The position numbers and the translations under genes were made by a program. 36,201 nt of DNA. Origin: Treponema sp. (GTDB lineage: Bacteria > Spirochaetota > Spirochaetia > Treponematales > Treponemataceae). Location: assembly GCA_024682655.1 (NCBI GenBank), contig JAIKYZ010000038.1, positions 1 through 36,201 of the forward strand, written 5' to 3'. Positions 22,649-31,317 of the stretch are shown piece after piece. The number at the start of each line of letters is the position of its first letter. Within the stretch, counting starts at the first letter, position 1. Under the pieces are notes generated by a model, which was given only the letters and a program-made list of their open reading frames with translations, was not told the DNA's origin and did no database searches.

Positions 22649-23749
22649 CTAAGATAAATAATTTTTTGCTTTTAAGAGTTCAGCGTTTAAGATTCCACCT
22701 AAGGCTGCTCCACGTTTTGTATTATGACTCAAAGCAACAAACTTAATGTCGAATACATTACATGGACGAAGACGACCAATTACACAAGCCATTCCTTTTT
22801 CTGTTTCGCGGTCACGGCGTGGCTGTGGACGGTTTTCTTCATGGCGAACAACGATTGGATGTTCTGGTGCTGAAGGTAATTTTAATTCTTGTGGAAGTGA
22901 AGTATAAGAAGTCCATACTCTTTCGATTTCTTCAAGAGAAGGTTTTTTATCTTCTGGTAAATCAAATTCCAAAGAAACGCAGGCTGTATGACCATCAATT
23001 ACAGGAACACGTGTACAAGTAGAAGAAACAATTGGATATTCAGCATTTTCAATTTTTCCATCTTTTACAGAACCTAAAATCTTAAGACATTCTTTTTCTG
23101 TTTTTTCTTCTTCGCCGCCAATAAAAGGTACGATATTATCAATCATGTCAAAAGAAGGAACACCTGGGTAACCTGCACCAGAAGTAGCCTGTAAAGTTGT
23201 AACTACCATTCTTTTGATTGGATATCCGGCCTGAATTAAAGCATGGATTGGCATCATATAAGTCTGTAAAGAACAGTTAGGTTTTACAGCTATAAAACCC
23301 TTGTCCCAGCCGTGATGTTTTTTCTGTTCATCAATAACTTTAAGGTGATCAAAGTTAATTTCTGGAATTAACATTGGAACATCTTCTGTCCAGCGGTTTG
23401 CAGAGGCATTCGAAACAACAGGAATTCCTTCTGCGGCATAAGCTTCTTCCAGATTTTTAATATCTTCTTTTTTAGGAAGTTCAAGTGCAGAAAATACAAA
23501 CTGACATTTTCCAAGTGCCTTTTCCGCAAGATTTGCGTCTTCCACCATTAAATCGGCAACTGCGGCAGGAATATCAGCTCCAATAAGCCAACGATTTTTT
23601 ACAGCATCTTTATATTTTTGTCCTGCAGAACGTGGTGAAGCAGCAACGTAGCTTACTTCAAACCAAGGATGGTCTTCCAATAATTTAATGTAGCGCTGAC
23701 CAACCATTCCAGTAGCACCTAAAACTCCAACTTTGATTTTTGAACTCAT
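22649..23749 (-). CDS. asd: Aspartate-semialdehyde dehydrogenase
   Basis: Reduces aspartyl phosphate to the semialdehyde used for lysine, methionine and threonine. The 366-residue protein has the NADP-binding GATGMVGQR (11-19), nucleophile C159 in KPNCSLQ (usual family form NPNCST), then R247 and H254 (catalytic base) in the second domain. Overall motif set and length resemble the archaeal/fungal-type enzyme more than the E. coli form. AGGAG precedes the ATG by 6 bases. It lies 23 bases downstream of dapA on the same strand, so the two consecutive lysine-pathway steps form one operon. Its 3' end faces the MITE-like element. Confidence 0.93.
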   Translation of the reverse strand: MSSKIKVGVLGATGMVGQRYIKLLEDHPWFEVSYVAASPRSAGQKYKDAVKNRWLIGADIPAAVADLMVEDANLAEKALGKCQFVFSALELPKKEDIKNLEEAYAAEGIPVVSNASANRWTEDVPMLIPEINFDHLKVIDEQKKHHGWDKGFIAVKPNCSLQTYMMPIHALIQAGYPIKRMVVTTLQATSGAGYPGVPSFDMIDNIVPFIGGEEEKTEKECLKILGSVKDGKIENAEYPIVSSTCTRVPVIDGHTACVSLEFDLPEDKKPSLEEIERVWTSYTSLPQELKLPSAPEHPIVVRHEENRPQPRRDRETEKGMACVIGRLRPCNVFDIKFVALSHNTKRGAALGGILNAELLKAKNYLS

Positions 23750-23772
23750 ATCAGTCTCCTTAAAAAAGTTTA

Positions 23773-24687
23773 TTACAAGTTACATTCTTTAATTGCTGCT
23801 TCAATTGTTTTTTTAGCAGCGTCTGTAACTTCAACAAGAGGAAGTCGGCAAGGGCCTGCAGGCATCTTCTTATAATTCATTGCATATTTAATTGACGATG
23901 GATTTCCATCACAGAATTCAGCCTTAAAGAAAGGGGCAAGACGATAATGAATCTCTCTTGCTTTCTTAAAATCTCCGTCCAAAGCACTTTGAGCTAATTC
24001 ATGCATAAGACCTGGAATCATATTAGAAGCAACAGAAATAATTCCATCTCCACCTGCAGCTATCAAAGGAAGAGTTAATCCGTCGTCCCCAGATAAAACT
24101 GCAAAGTCTGGTTTTTTATTTTTAATCTGTCCAATAACTTCCATCATCTGAGCTACTGAACCACTTGCTTCTTTTACACCGGCAATATTTGGAAGTTCAG
24201 CAATTCTTGCAAGTAAATCTGTTGGAATATTTAAACCTGTACGTCCCTGAATATTGTAAACAATAATTGGAACTCCAACTTTTGAACAGGCTGCAAAATG
24301 CTGGTAAATACCTTCTTTTGAAGGTTTATTGTAATAAGGAGTTACAACAAGAGCTGCATCTGCGCCGGCTTTTTTAGCTCTTTCGCAATATAAAACAGCA
24401 TCTTTTGTGTTATTTGAACCTGCTCCAAGAATTACAGGAATTTTTTTACCAGAGGATTTTTCAAATGAACGAACTTCTTCAAAAACAATTTCAATAAGCT
24501 TGTCTTCTTCCTGTCCAGGTTTTTCGTCCAGGGTAGGAGTTTCAGCAGTTGTTCCAAGAGGAACTAATCCGTCAATTCCTTCAGCTAACTGATAGTTGAC
24601 GTTTTTACGGAAACCTTCGTAGTCTACAGATCCATCCTTATTTAAAGGAGTAATTAAAGCAGTAAAAGCACCCTTAAAAATATTCAT
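23773..24687 (-). CDS. dapA: 4-Hydroxy-tetrahydrodipicolinate synthase
   Basis: Condenses aspartate semialdehyde with pyruvate, first step specific to lysine/DAP. The 304-residue TIM barrel has T46/T47 in GTTAETPTL, Y118 in TPYYNKP, Y144 in VYNIQGRTG and Schiff-base K172 in GVKEASG. The YN(V/I)PxRTG loop has glutamine in place of the proline, and a short insertion follows the PTL motif. I start at ATG 24687 (GAGGA upstream); a longer frame to 24786 would cross the promoter. No lysine riboswitch is seen in the short leader. Head of the dapA-asd operon. Confidence 0.92.
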   Translation of the reverse strand: MNIFKGAFTALITPLNKDGSVDYEGFRKNVNYQLAEGIDGLVPLGTTAETPTLDEKPGQEEDKLIEIVFEEVRSFEKSSGKKIPVILGAGSNNTKDAVLYCERAKKAGADAALVVTPYYNKPSKEGIYQHFAACSKVGVPIIVYNIQGRTGLNIPTDLLARIAELPNIAGVKEASGSVAQMMEVIGQIKNKKPDFAVLSGDDGLTLPLIAAGGDGIISVASNMIPGLMHELAQSALDGDFKKAREIHYRLAPFFKAEFCDGNPSSIKYAMNYKKMPAGPCRLPLVEVTDAAKKTIEAAIKECNL

Positions 24688-24735
24688 AAAATCCTCACTT
24701 GTGAATTTTAAATCCACTATTTTGCATTTTTTGTA

Positions 24736-24764
24736 AATATATTGTATTTCTTCTATAATTTCAA
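24736..24764 (-). promoter_or_regulatory. dapA-asd promoter
   Basis: On the minus strand TTGAAA (24764-24759), a 17-bp spacer and TATATT (24741-24736), about 49 bases before the dapA ATG. The region is too short to hold a lysine riboswitch. Confidence 0.62.
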
Positions 24765-24851
24765 TTATGCTTAAATTTTTTAGCAAGAATTAAGAAAAGC
24801 CCCCTATTGAAAATATTTGATTTAAATAATCAGATATTTTATCATAGGAGT

Positions 24852-26570
24852 ATGGGTGAAAACGAAAACGGAGCATTTGACAGATTAGTTTCAGGTCTTT
24901 CTGATGATGACCGTAAAATGATGCTTAATAGTATAAATAAAAATGTCACTCCTGGAATAACTTTAGTAGATAACGAAAAAAAAGATATAAATCCAAATAT
25001 CAGTTTAAAGATTAAATTCAATAATGAATCTTTGTTTAAAAAATTTATTATCTGGTTTAAGTCTTTGCTTGAAAAAAAAGATATTAACAAGATTTATAAT
25101 GAATATCTTATTTCTAAAATTGCAAAGGTAATTAACAAAGAGTCTCCAGGCCTTATAAATCATAAAATCGCTTATCTCGATATGATTTTTTACCAGCGTT
25201 TAATTTCCTTAAAAGAGGCTGCTGATTTTTTTAGACCTTATTTTTCTTACATTACCAATAATCCCGGTGATTTTTATGTTTACCTCAGTAGATTTGTAAC
25301 GCCTGAACTTTTAGATTTAATCAAAAAAAAGTCAGATCCCTTTAATATTTCCTTTGAAGAAGATCCAAGTCTGGAAAAAAGAAATGAACTTTTAAAAAAT
25401 CTGGATAATATTCTGAATAATATGTCTTCTTCTACAAAAGAAAAACTTTATGATTCAATTGCGGGAGTAAACTGGCTCAGAAGATTTTCTGTACTACCTT
25501 TTATTCATTTTATTTCCCAGTTTACAAATGTTGCAGGAGATGCTTTTACCTGTCCCTATAAAAATGCCCGGACCGATTATAATGTTTTGGCCTCTCTTTT
25601 TGATAATATTGATTCTGTAAATAATGAAGTTCTGGAAGCGGTTTTCCTTTATTCAAAACGTAAAGAAATCGAAGGAAATCCTAATGTTCAGAATAAAGAT
25701 ATTGAATCGGCTGTAAAAGAATTTTTAATCCGCGCAAATGGAAATCTTTCTAAGATTCAGATGTTTATAACCGGAGTTCCAATTTATAAACTGGGAAAGG
25801 TAATTAACGAAGATTTTGACTGGAGACTGGAACCTTCCTCTGGAATTGAAGCCTGGTTTCCTACCTTCAGATTGGAATGGCGTAAAATCATTGATAACAA
25901 ATGGAATGAATGGACTCGTGAACGTAAAAAGTACAAGCTTTCTTCAAATCTTCAGAGTGACTTTGATTTAAAAGAATTCCCTGTCCTTATTTATAAACCC
26001 TGGGAAAAAATGTGGAATGATATTCCTTTCTCCTGTGAATTGACTGGCGGTTTCCTTTCCTGGTTTGCTTTGGAAAAATATGACAAAATTATTCAGGTAA
26101 TGAATGATGTTATGCTGGAAGGGGTATTCCACCGTTCAGAAAATAGAACTGAATATTCCGAAGCCTTAAATCTTTTTGTACAGGCCAATAATGAGATGCT
26201 GGAATTGATTCAAAGATTATCTCCAGATGGTGAATATGGTGCCCTCTTCGAAGAATTTGCTACTTCCAGAATGAGGACAATGCAGGTTCAAAAACAGATT
26301 GAATCTATGATGCTTACAACAGAAGAAATAATTCATGACAGTGTTTCTAAATTTATGAGAAGCTGTAGGGCAATAGATGTAATTTACAATGGAATATTTT
26401 CTGACCGAAAAGATGGTATTCACGATGGTTTAACAAATATTATGAGTATTAAAGGTCATCAAAATAGAGAATGGCGCGATAAATTACACGATGTACATTT
26501 AGTAATAAAAAGAAGTCATTTTTACATGACCGAACTGGAACCAATTGATGCAGCAACAAAAACTAAATAA
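24852..26570 (+). CDS. DUF5312-like spirochaete protein
   Basis: A 572-residue protein of unknown function. The start GAFDRLVSGLSDDDRKMML (about 7-25) is the form I associate with the spirochaete family DUF5312. It is mostly helical with charged stretches, has no signal peptide and no clear membrane helix. The C-terminal part (about 420-560) is long amphipathic helix. Start: ATG 24852 places the family N-terminus at residue 1, but its AGGAG is only one base away; a TTG at 24807 would add 15 residues with no ribosome-binding site. It overlaps pgeF by 23 bases, so translation is coupled. Confidence 0.62.
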   Translation: MGENENGAFDRLVSGLSDDDRKMMLNSINKNVTPGITLVDNEKKDINPNISLKIKFNNESLFKKFIIWFKSLLEKKDINKIYNEYLISKIAKVINKESPGLINHKIAYLDMIFYQRLISLKEAADFFRPYFSYITNNPGDFYVYLSRFVTPELLDLIKKKSDPFNISFEEDPSLEKRNELLKNLDNILNNMSSSTKEKLYDSIAGVNWLRRFSVLPFIHFISQFTNVAGDAFTCPYKNARTDYNVLASLFDNIDSVNNEVLEAVFLYSKRKEIEGNPNVQNKDIESAVKEFLIRANGNLSKIQMFITGVPIYKLGKVINEDFDWRLEPSSGIEAWFPTFRLEWRKIIDNKWNEWTRERKKYKLSSNLQSDFDLKEFPVLIYKPWEKMWNDIPFSCELTGGFLSWFALEKYDKIIQVMNDVMLEGVFHRSENRTEYSEALNLFVQANNEMLELIQRLSPDGEYGALFEEFATSRMRTMQVQKQIESMMLTTEEIIHDSVSKFMRSCRAIDVIYNGIFSDRKDGIHDGLTNIMSIKGHQNREWRDKLHDVHLVIKRSHFYMTELEPIDAATKTK

Positions 26571-27402
26571 CTTAGATTCACTTTTTGTAGAATATTCTTT
26601 TGTAAAAAATAATCAGCTCTTGCAGGATGCTCCTAAGTGTGGAATGACAATAAAAGCCGCCTCTTCTATGAGATTTCGCTGGGACGAAAAAAATCCCAGA
26701 CGCCAGCAAGTATTAAAAGAGATTTCTGCAGATAAGACTCCTCTTCCAATCGAATTAATCCACTCACAAATTGTTTATGACTTGGAGAGCTTGGAAAATA
26801 GTCAGGGAATAAAAGGGGATGGAATCATTTCAAAAAATAAAAATCTTATGCCGGTTTTAACAGTTGCCGACTGCCTTCCAATTTATCTTTATGACAGCAA
26901 AAATAAAGTATTTGGTTTAGTTCATTCTGGCTGGAAGGGAACTGGTATTATTGCAAAGGCTATAGAATTAGCCCAGAAAAACTATAATTCAAAGGCTCAG
27001 GATATTTCTATTATAATCGGCCCTCATATTCATGACTGTTGTTACATAGTTGATGAGGAAAGAGCCCGTTATTTTGCGGAAAATTTTACCCCCTCTTGCA
27101 TAAGAGAATTAGAAGAAGGTGGAAAAACTTTTGCAGGTGGAAGGGGGCTTGCAATTGAATGGGACAACGGGCAGTCAAAACTTTACAGACTTTCTCTTTT
27201 GAAGGCAAATCTACAGCTTTTAGAAAACTGCGGAATTCCAGAGGAAAATATTCTGATTATTGATGAATGTACCTGTTGTAACGAAAAACTGGGGTCAAAC
27301 CGCAGGGAAACGGCCCTTGCTTCTAAAGCCCTGGGAAGAAAATTAAGTCCTCAGGAAGCAGGCCATAATTTTACAGTCCAGGCCGCTTTTATTCACTGGT
27401 AA
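26548..27402 (+). CDS. pgeF: PgeF/YfiH-family multicopper-oxidase-like protein
   Basis: A 284-residue cytoplasmic protein of the YfiH (laccase-domain) family, whose members remove mis-incorporated residues during peptidoglycan precursor synthesis (PgeF) or act on purine nucleosides. Family metal ligands are visible: H72 in IHSQ, C109 in VADCLP, H126 in GLVHSGWKGTG. A CC pair and a C-terminal CTCCNEKLGSNRRE segment also match. The ATG at 26548 lies in the last codons of the preceding gene. Its stop is one base from the stop of the convergent minus-strand gene. Confidence 0.88.
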   Translation: MQQQKLNNLDSLFVEYSFVKNNQLLQDAPKCGMTIKAASSMRFRWDEKNPRRQQVLKEISADKTPLPIELIHSQIVYDLESLENSQGIKGDGIISKNKNLMPVLTVADCLPIYLYDSKNKVFGLVHSGWKGTGIIAKAIELAQKNYNSKAQDISIIIGPHIHDCCYIVDEERARYFAENFTPSCIRELEEGGKTFAGGRGLAIEWDNGQSKLYRLSLLKANLQLLENCGIPEENILIIDECTCCNEKLGSNRRETALASKALGRKLSPQEAGHNFTVQAAFIHW

Positions 27403-27403
27403 T

Positions 27404-29131
27404 TTAATTATTTAATAAAAAAGGATCTTGTACCAGTTTATCCAGATAGGCTTTTTCTTCTTCCAAAAGATTTTTTTGTGGCAGCCATGGATATTTTCCG
27501 CTCAAAAGTTGAACACTTCTTATAGCATCCCCCTTATTCATTCTTAAAAGTGAAAAATATTCGTAGTAGAAGTTTGCAGAATCTACCGGCAGATTTTCTG
27601 CTTTTGAAGAAATATCAGTAACTATCCAGCGGTCTTTTTTATAAGTCAGGGTGTAAGTTTCTTCTACCATTTCAATAAAAAGTTCATTCTGTTCACCTTC
27701 TGAATGTAAAAGGAAATATTCAACCAGATGTACAGATTTCATTCCATTTTCCAGTTTTACCCCTTTTTCTTCTGTTACAGGAGGGATTTTTTCTGCTTTT
27801 GTGTGAAGTTCCAGCTGTAAATCCTGTAATTGACCGTCGATTTTTACGTTTGTAACTCCGTAAAGTCCTGTTTTACTCAAGAAAGTTTCGTCTTTTAAGA
27901 ATAAAATCCAGTTTTGTGGAGAGGCAAAACCATTATCATCAGAGTAGGCCCTTCTTTGTTTTCCAAGAACATACATTCGACTTACGGTGTTTACAAGATT
28001 TTTAGGCATTTTTCCCTTAGTCAGGTTATCAAGTAAGACTGTATCTTTATCGTTTACTCCCTGGAAAAGGGCTTCAAGAGTTTCTACCGAAGTTAATCCC
28101 CTTGAAGAATAGGCTTCCTGATTTGTTTTTACAAAATTTACAATCGTTATGGCAAGTATAATTCCAACAATGGCTATAATTCCAATTCTTGTCAGATTTC
28201 TTCTGATTGCTCTTTTTGCGTCTACCTTAAATTTTTGATTTTTTAAGAATTTTTCAGCCTTTTCTTCCAGTTCTTTTACATCGGCTTTTGAATTTTTTAT
28301 TTCTTCGGGAAGATTTTTTAAAAGTTCCAGAGGAAAGTCAGCATTTGGACTTAAATCTTCACTGGACTTTCCCTTTTTCTTTTTACCTGGGATATCAACT
28401 ATGTTGGCGTTAAGTTTTAGGGCCCGGTTGATTTCTTTTGCCAGCTGAGGATTTATGCCCTTTATTCTTAATTCAATAGGAAGAAATTTCTGGTCCAGAA
28501 TATCGGCGTTTCTTTCTGTTAAATTTGTTGCAGGAAAGGGGAATTTTCCTGTGAGCATTTTATAAACAACTACAGCCCTTTGAAAACACAGGGAAGGTAA
28601 ATCGAAAATTGTAGTGTTTATCCAACAGCCCTGAAGATTTGAATATTCAAGGGAATCTAAACCTGCACAGGAACTTTCAAAAAGATTTTGTGGCAGAAAA
28701 AGAATCTTAGCTTCATCGGAATCTTCCTGCAGCTGGATAATAATTCCGCCCGCCCCGATTTTTGGAAGTTCAAAATTTTCTCTGGCGGCTTTGGTAAAAA
28801 GGGCAGTTAAAGCATAGGCAGCCTTATACATTTCTTTTTTGTCTTCCAGATTTGCATTTTGACTGCCTGCTTTTTCAAAAAACTCTAAGAGGGTTAGGCT
28901 ATCTTTATTTTTGTCAAAGGGATTTTTACCACAGTAAATGACCTGACGTTCAGAAGAAGCTTCTATTTCTTCTCCCCGGATATCATCAAAAGTCCAGCGG
29001 TTAAATTCTTTTCCATCAAAAAATACCCCGGCCTGGGTTATTATTGAAGCATAGTTAGTTTTCCCAAAAGCGGATTCATTCATTCCAGAAAATAATTTAA
29101 TTTCATCTTTTGTAATTTTAACTATGCTCAT
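27404..29131 (-). CDS. Pseudokinase-like membrane protein after hflKC
   Basis: A 575-residue protein with one membrane helix (about 315-334). Residues about 100-245 recall the C-lobe of an Hanks-type kinase: an ALTALFTKAARENF helix, FDLPSLCFQRAVVVYKMLTGKFPF (176-199) in the place of DxWSxGxxxYxxLTGxxPF, and INPQLAKEINRALKL in the place of the final helix. The catalytic HRD and DFG motifs are absent, so catalysis is unlikely. A basic linker precedes the TM and an extracytoplasmic domain of about 240 residues follows. It starts 42 bases after hflC and should share its transcript. I do not recognise the outer domain. Partner of HflKC/FtsH proteolysis is a guess from context. Confidence 0.65.
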   Translation of the reverse strand: MSIVKITKDEIKLFSGMNESAFGKTNYASIITQAGVFFDGKEFNRWTFDDIRGEEIEASSERQVIYCGKNPFDKNKDSLTLLEFFEKAGSQNANLEDKKEMYKAAYALTALFTKAARENFELPKIGAGGIIIQLQEDSDEAKILFLPQNLFESSCAGLDSLEYSNLQGCWINTTIFDLPSLCFQRAVVVYKMLTGKFPFPATNLTERNADILDQKFLPIELRIKGINPQLAKEINRALKLNANIVDIPGKKKKGKSSEDLSPNADFPLELLKNLPEEIKNSKADVKELEEKAEKFLKNQKFKVDAKRAIRRNLTRIGIIAIVGIILAITIVNFVKTNQEAYSSRGLTSVETLEALFQGVNDKDTVLLDNLTKGKMPKNLVNTVSRMYVLGKQRRAYSDDNGFASPQNWILFLKDETFLSKTGLYGVTNVKIDGQLQDLQLELHTKAEKIPPVTEEKGVKLENGMKSVHLVEYFLLHSEGEQNELFIEMVEETYTLTYKKDRWIVTDISSKAENLPVDSANFYYEYFSLLRMNKGDAIRSVQLLSGKYPWLPQKNLLEEEKAYLDKLVQDPFLLNN

Positions 29132-29173
29132 AATTTTTTCCTTTTAAACATTCCTTAAAATCTTTGTTTTTAA

Positions 29174-30169
29174 CTATCTGCCGTCTGCATTGTAAAGATA
29201 TTTGAAGTAATCCATGTTTGTGCTGTAAGTTGCGTCGGCACCTTTTAGAGTCTTTTTATAAGATTCCATACTTTTCCAGAAAGAATAGAATTCTGGATCT
29301 TTGTTATAGGCATCGGCGTAGATTTTTGCAGCCTGGGCATCGGCATTACCTTTTATCTCTTCTGATTTACTATAAGCTTCAGAAAGAATTCGGCTCTTGT
29401 CACTTTGAAGTTTACCCTGCCATTCAGCTTTTTTACCTTCACCGCGGGAACGGTAGGCCTGGGCAACCTGATTTCTTTCCTTAATCATTCGGTTGTAAAC
29501 AGATTCTGTTAATTCATCAGAGTATTTTACCTGGCGGGGAACAATATCAATCAATTCAATTCCATATTCAGGAACAAGTTTATTGGCCTCGCTGGTCATT
29601 TGTTTACAAAGTTCGCTACGACCTTTTAAAATCAAATCATTTGTTGCAGAATCGGCAATCAGATTTTCGATTTCTCTTGTTTCTTCATCTTCGTCGTCAT
29701 CCTCATTATTAACAGTCTGACTTTTTTCATTTATAAGATTTGAACTTCTTACAATTTCGCTTAATTTATTCTGAGTGATTACAGTTCTTGTAGAAGAATC
29801 AACGATATCACTCAAACGATTGTAGGCGTTATCTAAAGTTGTAAAACTCTGATAGAATTTTGCAGGATCAGAGATTCTCCATCTGGAAGTTGTATCTACA
29901 ATAATATACTGATTTTCCTTTGTAGGAATTCTCTGTTCATCTCCATCAAGGGAAAGTACAAGTTTTGGATAAGTTGTAACTTTATCAATAAAAGGAACCT
30001 TAATGTAAAGTCCAGCTTGAGTATGAGTATTTACAATACTACCAAATCTAGTGATTACAACCTGTTTACCTTCATTTACGATATATAAAGGACCTGTAAA
30101 AAGTAAAATAATTACCAGCAGTGCTATAACCGAAAGCCATATTAAAAATCTTTTTGATGATTTAGTCAT
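29174..30169 (-). CDS. hflC: HflC, SPFH-domain FtsH modulator
   Basis: A 331-residue protein with one N-terminal membrane helix (about 10-30), then the SPFH domain (VNEGKQVVITRFGSIV) and helical coiled region rich in Glu/Ala/Lys (RNQVAQAYRSRGEGKKAEWQG). With HflK it forms the cage that surrounds FtsH. Between the two regions is an acidic insertion (DDDEDEETREIE, about 157-168) that E. coli HflC does not show as I recall it. GGAGGG precedes the ATG. It begins 10 bases after hflK and is followed by the pseudokinase-like gene. Confidence 0.92.
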   Translation of the reverse strand: MTKSSKRFLIWLSVIALLVIILLFTGPLYIVNEGKQVVITRFGSIVNTHTQAGLYIKVPFIDKVTTYPKLVLSLDGDEQRIPTKENQYIIVDTTSRWRISDPAKFYQSFTTLDNAYNRLSDIVDSSTRTVITQNKLSEIVRSSNLINEKSQTVNNEDDDEDEETREIENLIADSATNDLILKGRSELCKQMTSEANKLVPEYGIELIDIVPRQVKYSDELTESVYNRMIKERNQVAQAYRSRGEGKKAEWQGKLQSDKSRILSEAYSKSEEIKGNADAQAAKIYADAYNKDPEFYSFWKSMESYKKTLKGADATYSTNMDYFKYLYNADGR

Positions 30170-30179
30170 AATTTCCCTC

Positions 30180-31145
30180 CTAGTTCTTTAAATTTTTGAT
30201 TGGAACAAGATTTTCAAGCTGGCCGTCAATAATTTGAGGTTTCTCTTCACTGTTACCAAAAATTTCATCCATAGTTTCAAGGTAAATACGTTCTTTAGTT
30301 ACCTTTGGAGACTTTCTGTATTCTTCGTAAACTGCATTGTATCTTGCTACATCACCCTTTGCCTTGTTTACACGTTCTGAAGCATAACCTTCGGCTACCT
30401 GGATTTCCTTGTCGGCTTCACCCTGGGCTTTAGGGATTTCGGCATTGTAAGCTTCTTTACCTTCGTTTATAAGTCTGTTCATATCCTGAATGGCCTTGTT
30501 TACGTCTTCGTAGGCATCCTGAACACCACTAGGAGGAACGATATTTTGTAACTGAACTGTAATTACATTAATTCCAAGTCCCAGTTGTTTAAAATTTTCG
30601 TTCATCATATCTGCGGCAATATTCTGGATATCAGAACGTTCACTACCCATTACATCAAGAATTGCTCTGTCTCCTACAAGAGTATTAATAACTGAGCGGG
30701 AAATATCTCGAATAGTCTGTTCTTTTTCCTGAACTCCAAAAAGCCACTGTTTTGGATCTATAATTCTGTACTGGATAATCCATTCAACATCTACAATTGC
30801 AAGGTCACCTGTGAGCATTGTACTTTCAGAAGAAATATTATTTTTATATTCATTATTTCTTCCAGACTTTATTGTCTTAAAACCAAACTGTTCTGTCTGT
30901 ACTACTTTTACAGGGACGGTGTAAGTTTTATCTATACCAAAAGGAAATTTAAGGTGGAGGCCAGGGCCTTCTGTTTTCAAATATTTTCCTAAACGGGTAA
31001 CAACTGCCTGTTCTGTTTCATCTACTACATAAAAGCCGGAAAAACCTGCTATTACCAGAAAAGCAATTAAAAGAATCATTGTCATGAATTTAGGACCAAA
31101 GTTTCTTCTGTGCTTTTTAGCTTTTTTAATTTCTTCGTCAGCCAT
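30180..31145 (-). CDS. hflK: HflK, SPFH-domain FtsH modulator
   Basis: A 321-residue partner of HflC. A basic N-terminus (KKAKKHRRNFGPKF) precedes a membrane helix (about 20-42); the SPFH domain begins YVVDETEQAVVTRLGKYL and includes PGLHLKFPFGIDK. Later helices (AYNAEIPKAQGEADKEIQVAEG) match the HflK coiled region. It lacks the glycine-rich N-terminal tail of E. coli HflK, so is about 100 residues shorter, as common outside proteobacteria. AGGAG precedes the ATG. First gene of the minus-strand operon. Confidence 0.92.
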   Translation of the reverse strand: MADEEIKKAKKHRRNFGPKFMTMILLIAFLVIAGFSGFYVVDETEQAVVTRLGKYLKTEGPGLHLKFPFGIDKTYTVPVKVVQTEQFGFKTIKSGRNNEYKNNISSESTMLTGDLAIVDVEWIIQYRIIDPKQWLFGVQEKEQTIRDISRSVINTLVGDRAILDVMGSERSDIQNIAADMMNENFKQLGLGINVITVQLQNIVPPSGVQDAYEDVNKAIQDMNRLINEGKEAYNAEIPKAQGEADKEIQVAEGYASERVNKAKGDVARYNAVYEEYRKSPKVTKERIYLETMDEIFGNSEEKPQIIDGQLENLVPIKNLKN

Positions 31146-31178
31146 AAAAACTCCTTCTATAGTTTATTTACATATTTA

Positions 31179-31207
31179 AAAATAAATAAGGATTTAAGAA
31201 AAAACAA
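31179..31207 (-). promoter_or_regulatory. Possible hflK promoter
   Basis: On the minus strand TTGTTT (31207-31202), a 17-bp spacer and TATTTT (31184-31179); both boxes match four of six consensus positions. Weak call in a very AT-rich divergent region (31146-31317). Confidence 0.3.
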
Positions 31208-31239
31208 GAAAAATCACTAAGTCTTTTACAGCTTTTTTT

Positions 31240-31255
31240 ATTAGAATTTTCTAAT
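31240..31255. promoter_or_regulatory. Perfect palindrome between hflK and the ABC exporter
   Basis: ATTAGAA-TT-TTCTAAT, 7+7 dyad; a further TTCTAAT half-site lies at 31271-31277. It happens to match TTAG-N6-CTAA, the pattern at the feo promoters. In DNA this AT-rich a chance match is not rare, so the link is weak. Confidence 0.35.
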
Positions 31256-31281
31256 CTTTTTTTATAAATATTCTAATTTTC

Positions 31282-31310
31282 TTGATAATTTAAGAAAGAA
31301 TTTATAGATT
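31282..31310 (+). promoter_or_regulatory. Possible ABC exporter promoter
   Basis: TTGATA (31282-31287), a 17-bp spacer and TAGATT (31305-31310), only 7 bases before the ATG at 31318. The mRNA would be leaderless or nearly so, which fits the lack of a ribosome-binding site there. Confidence 0.35.
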
Positions 31311-31317
31311 TAAAGCT

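Noticed and set aside
24688..24735. Lysine riboswitch before dapA
   Set aside because: The leader is about 50 bases, too short for the roughly 170-base aptamer.
31240..31255. Assigning hflK or the ABC exporter to the feo regulator
   Set aside because: The TTAG-N6-CTAA match is expected about once by chance in DNA of this composition and length.
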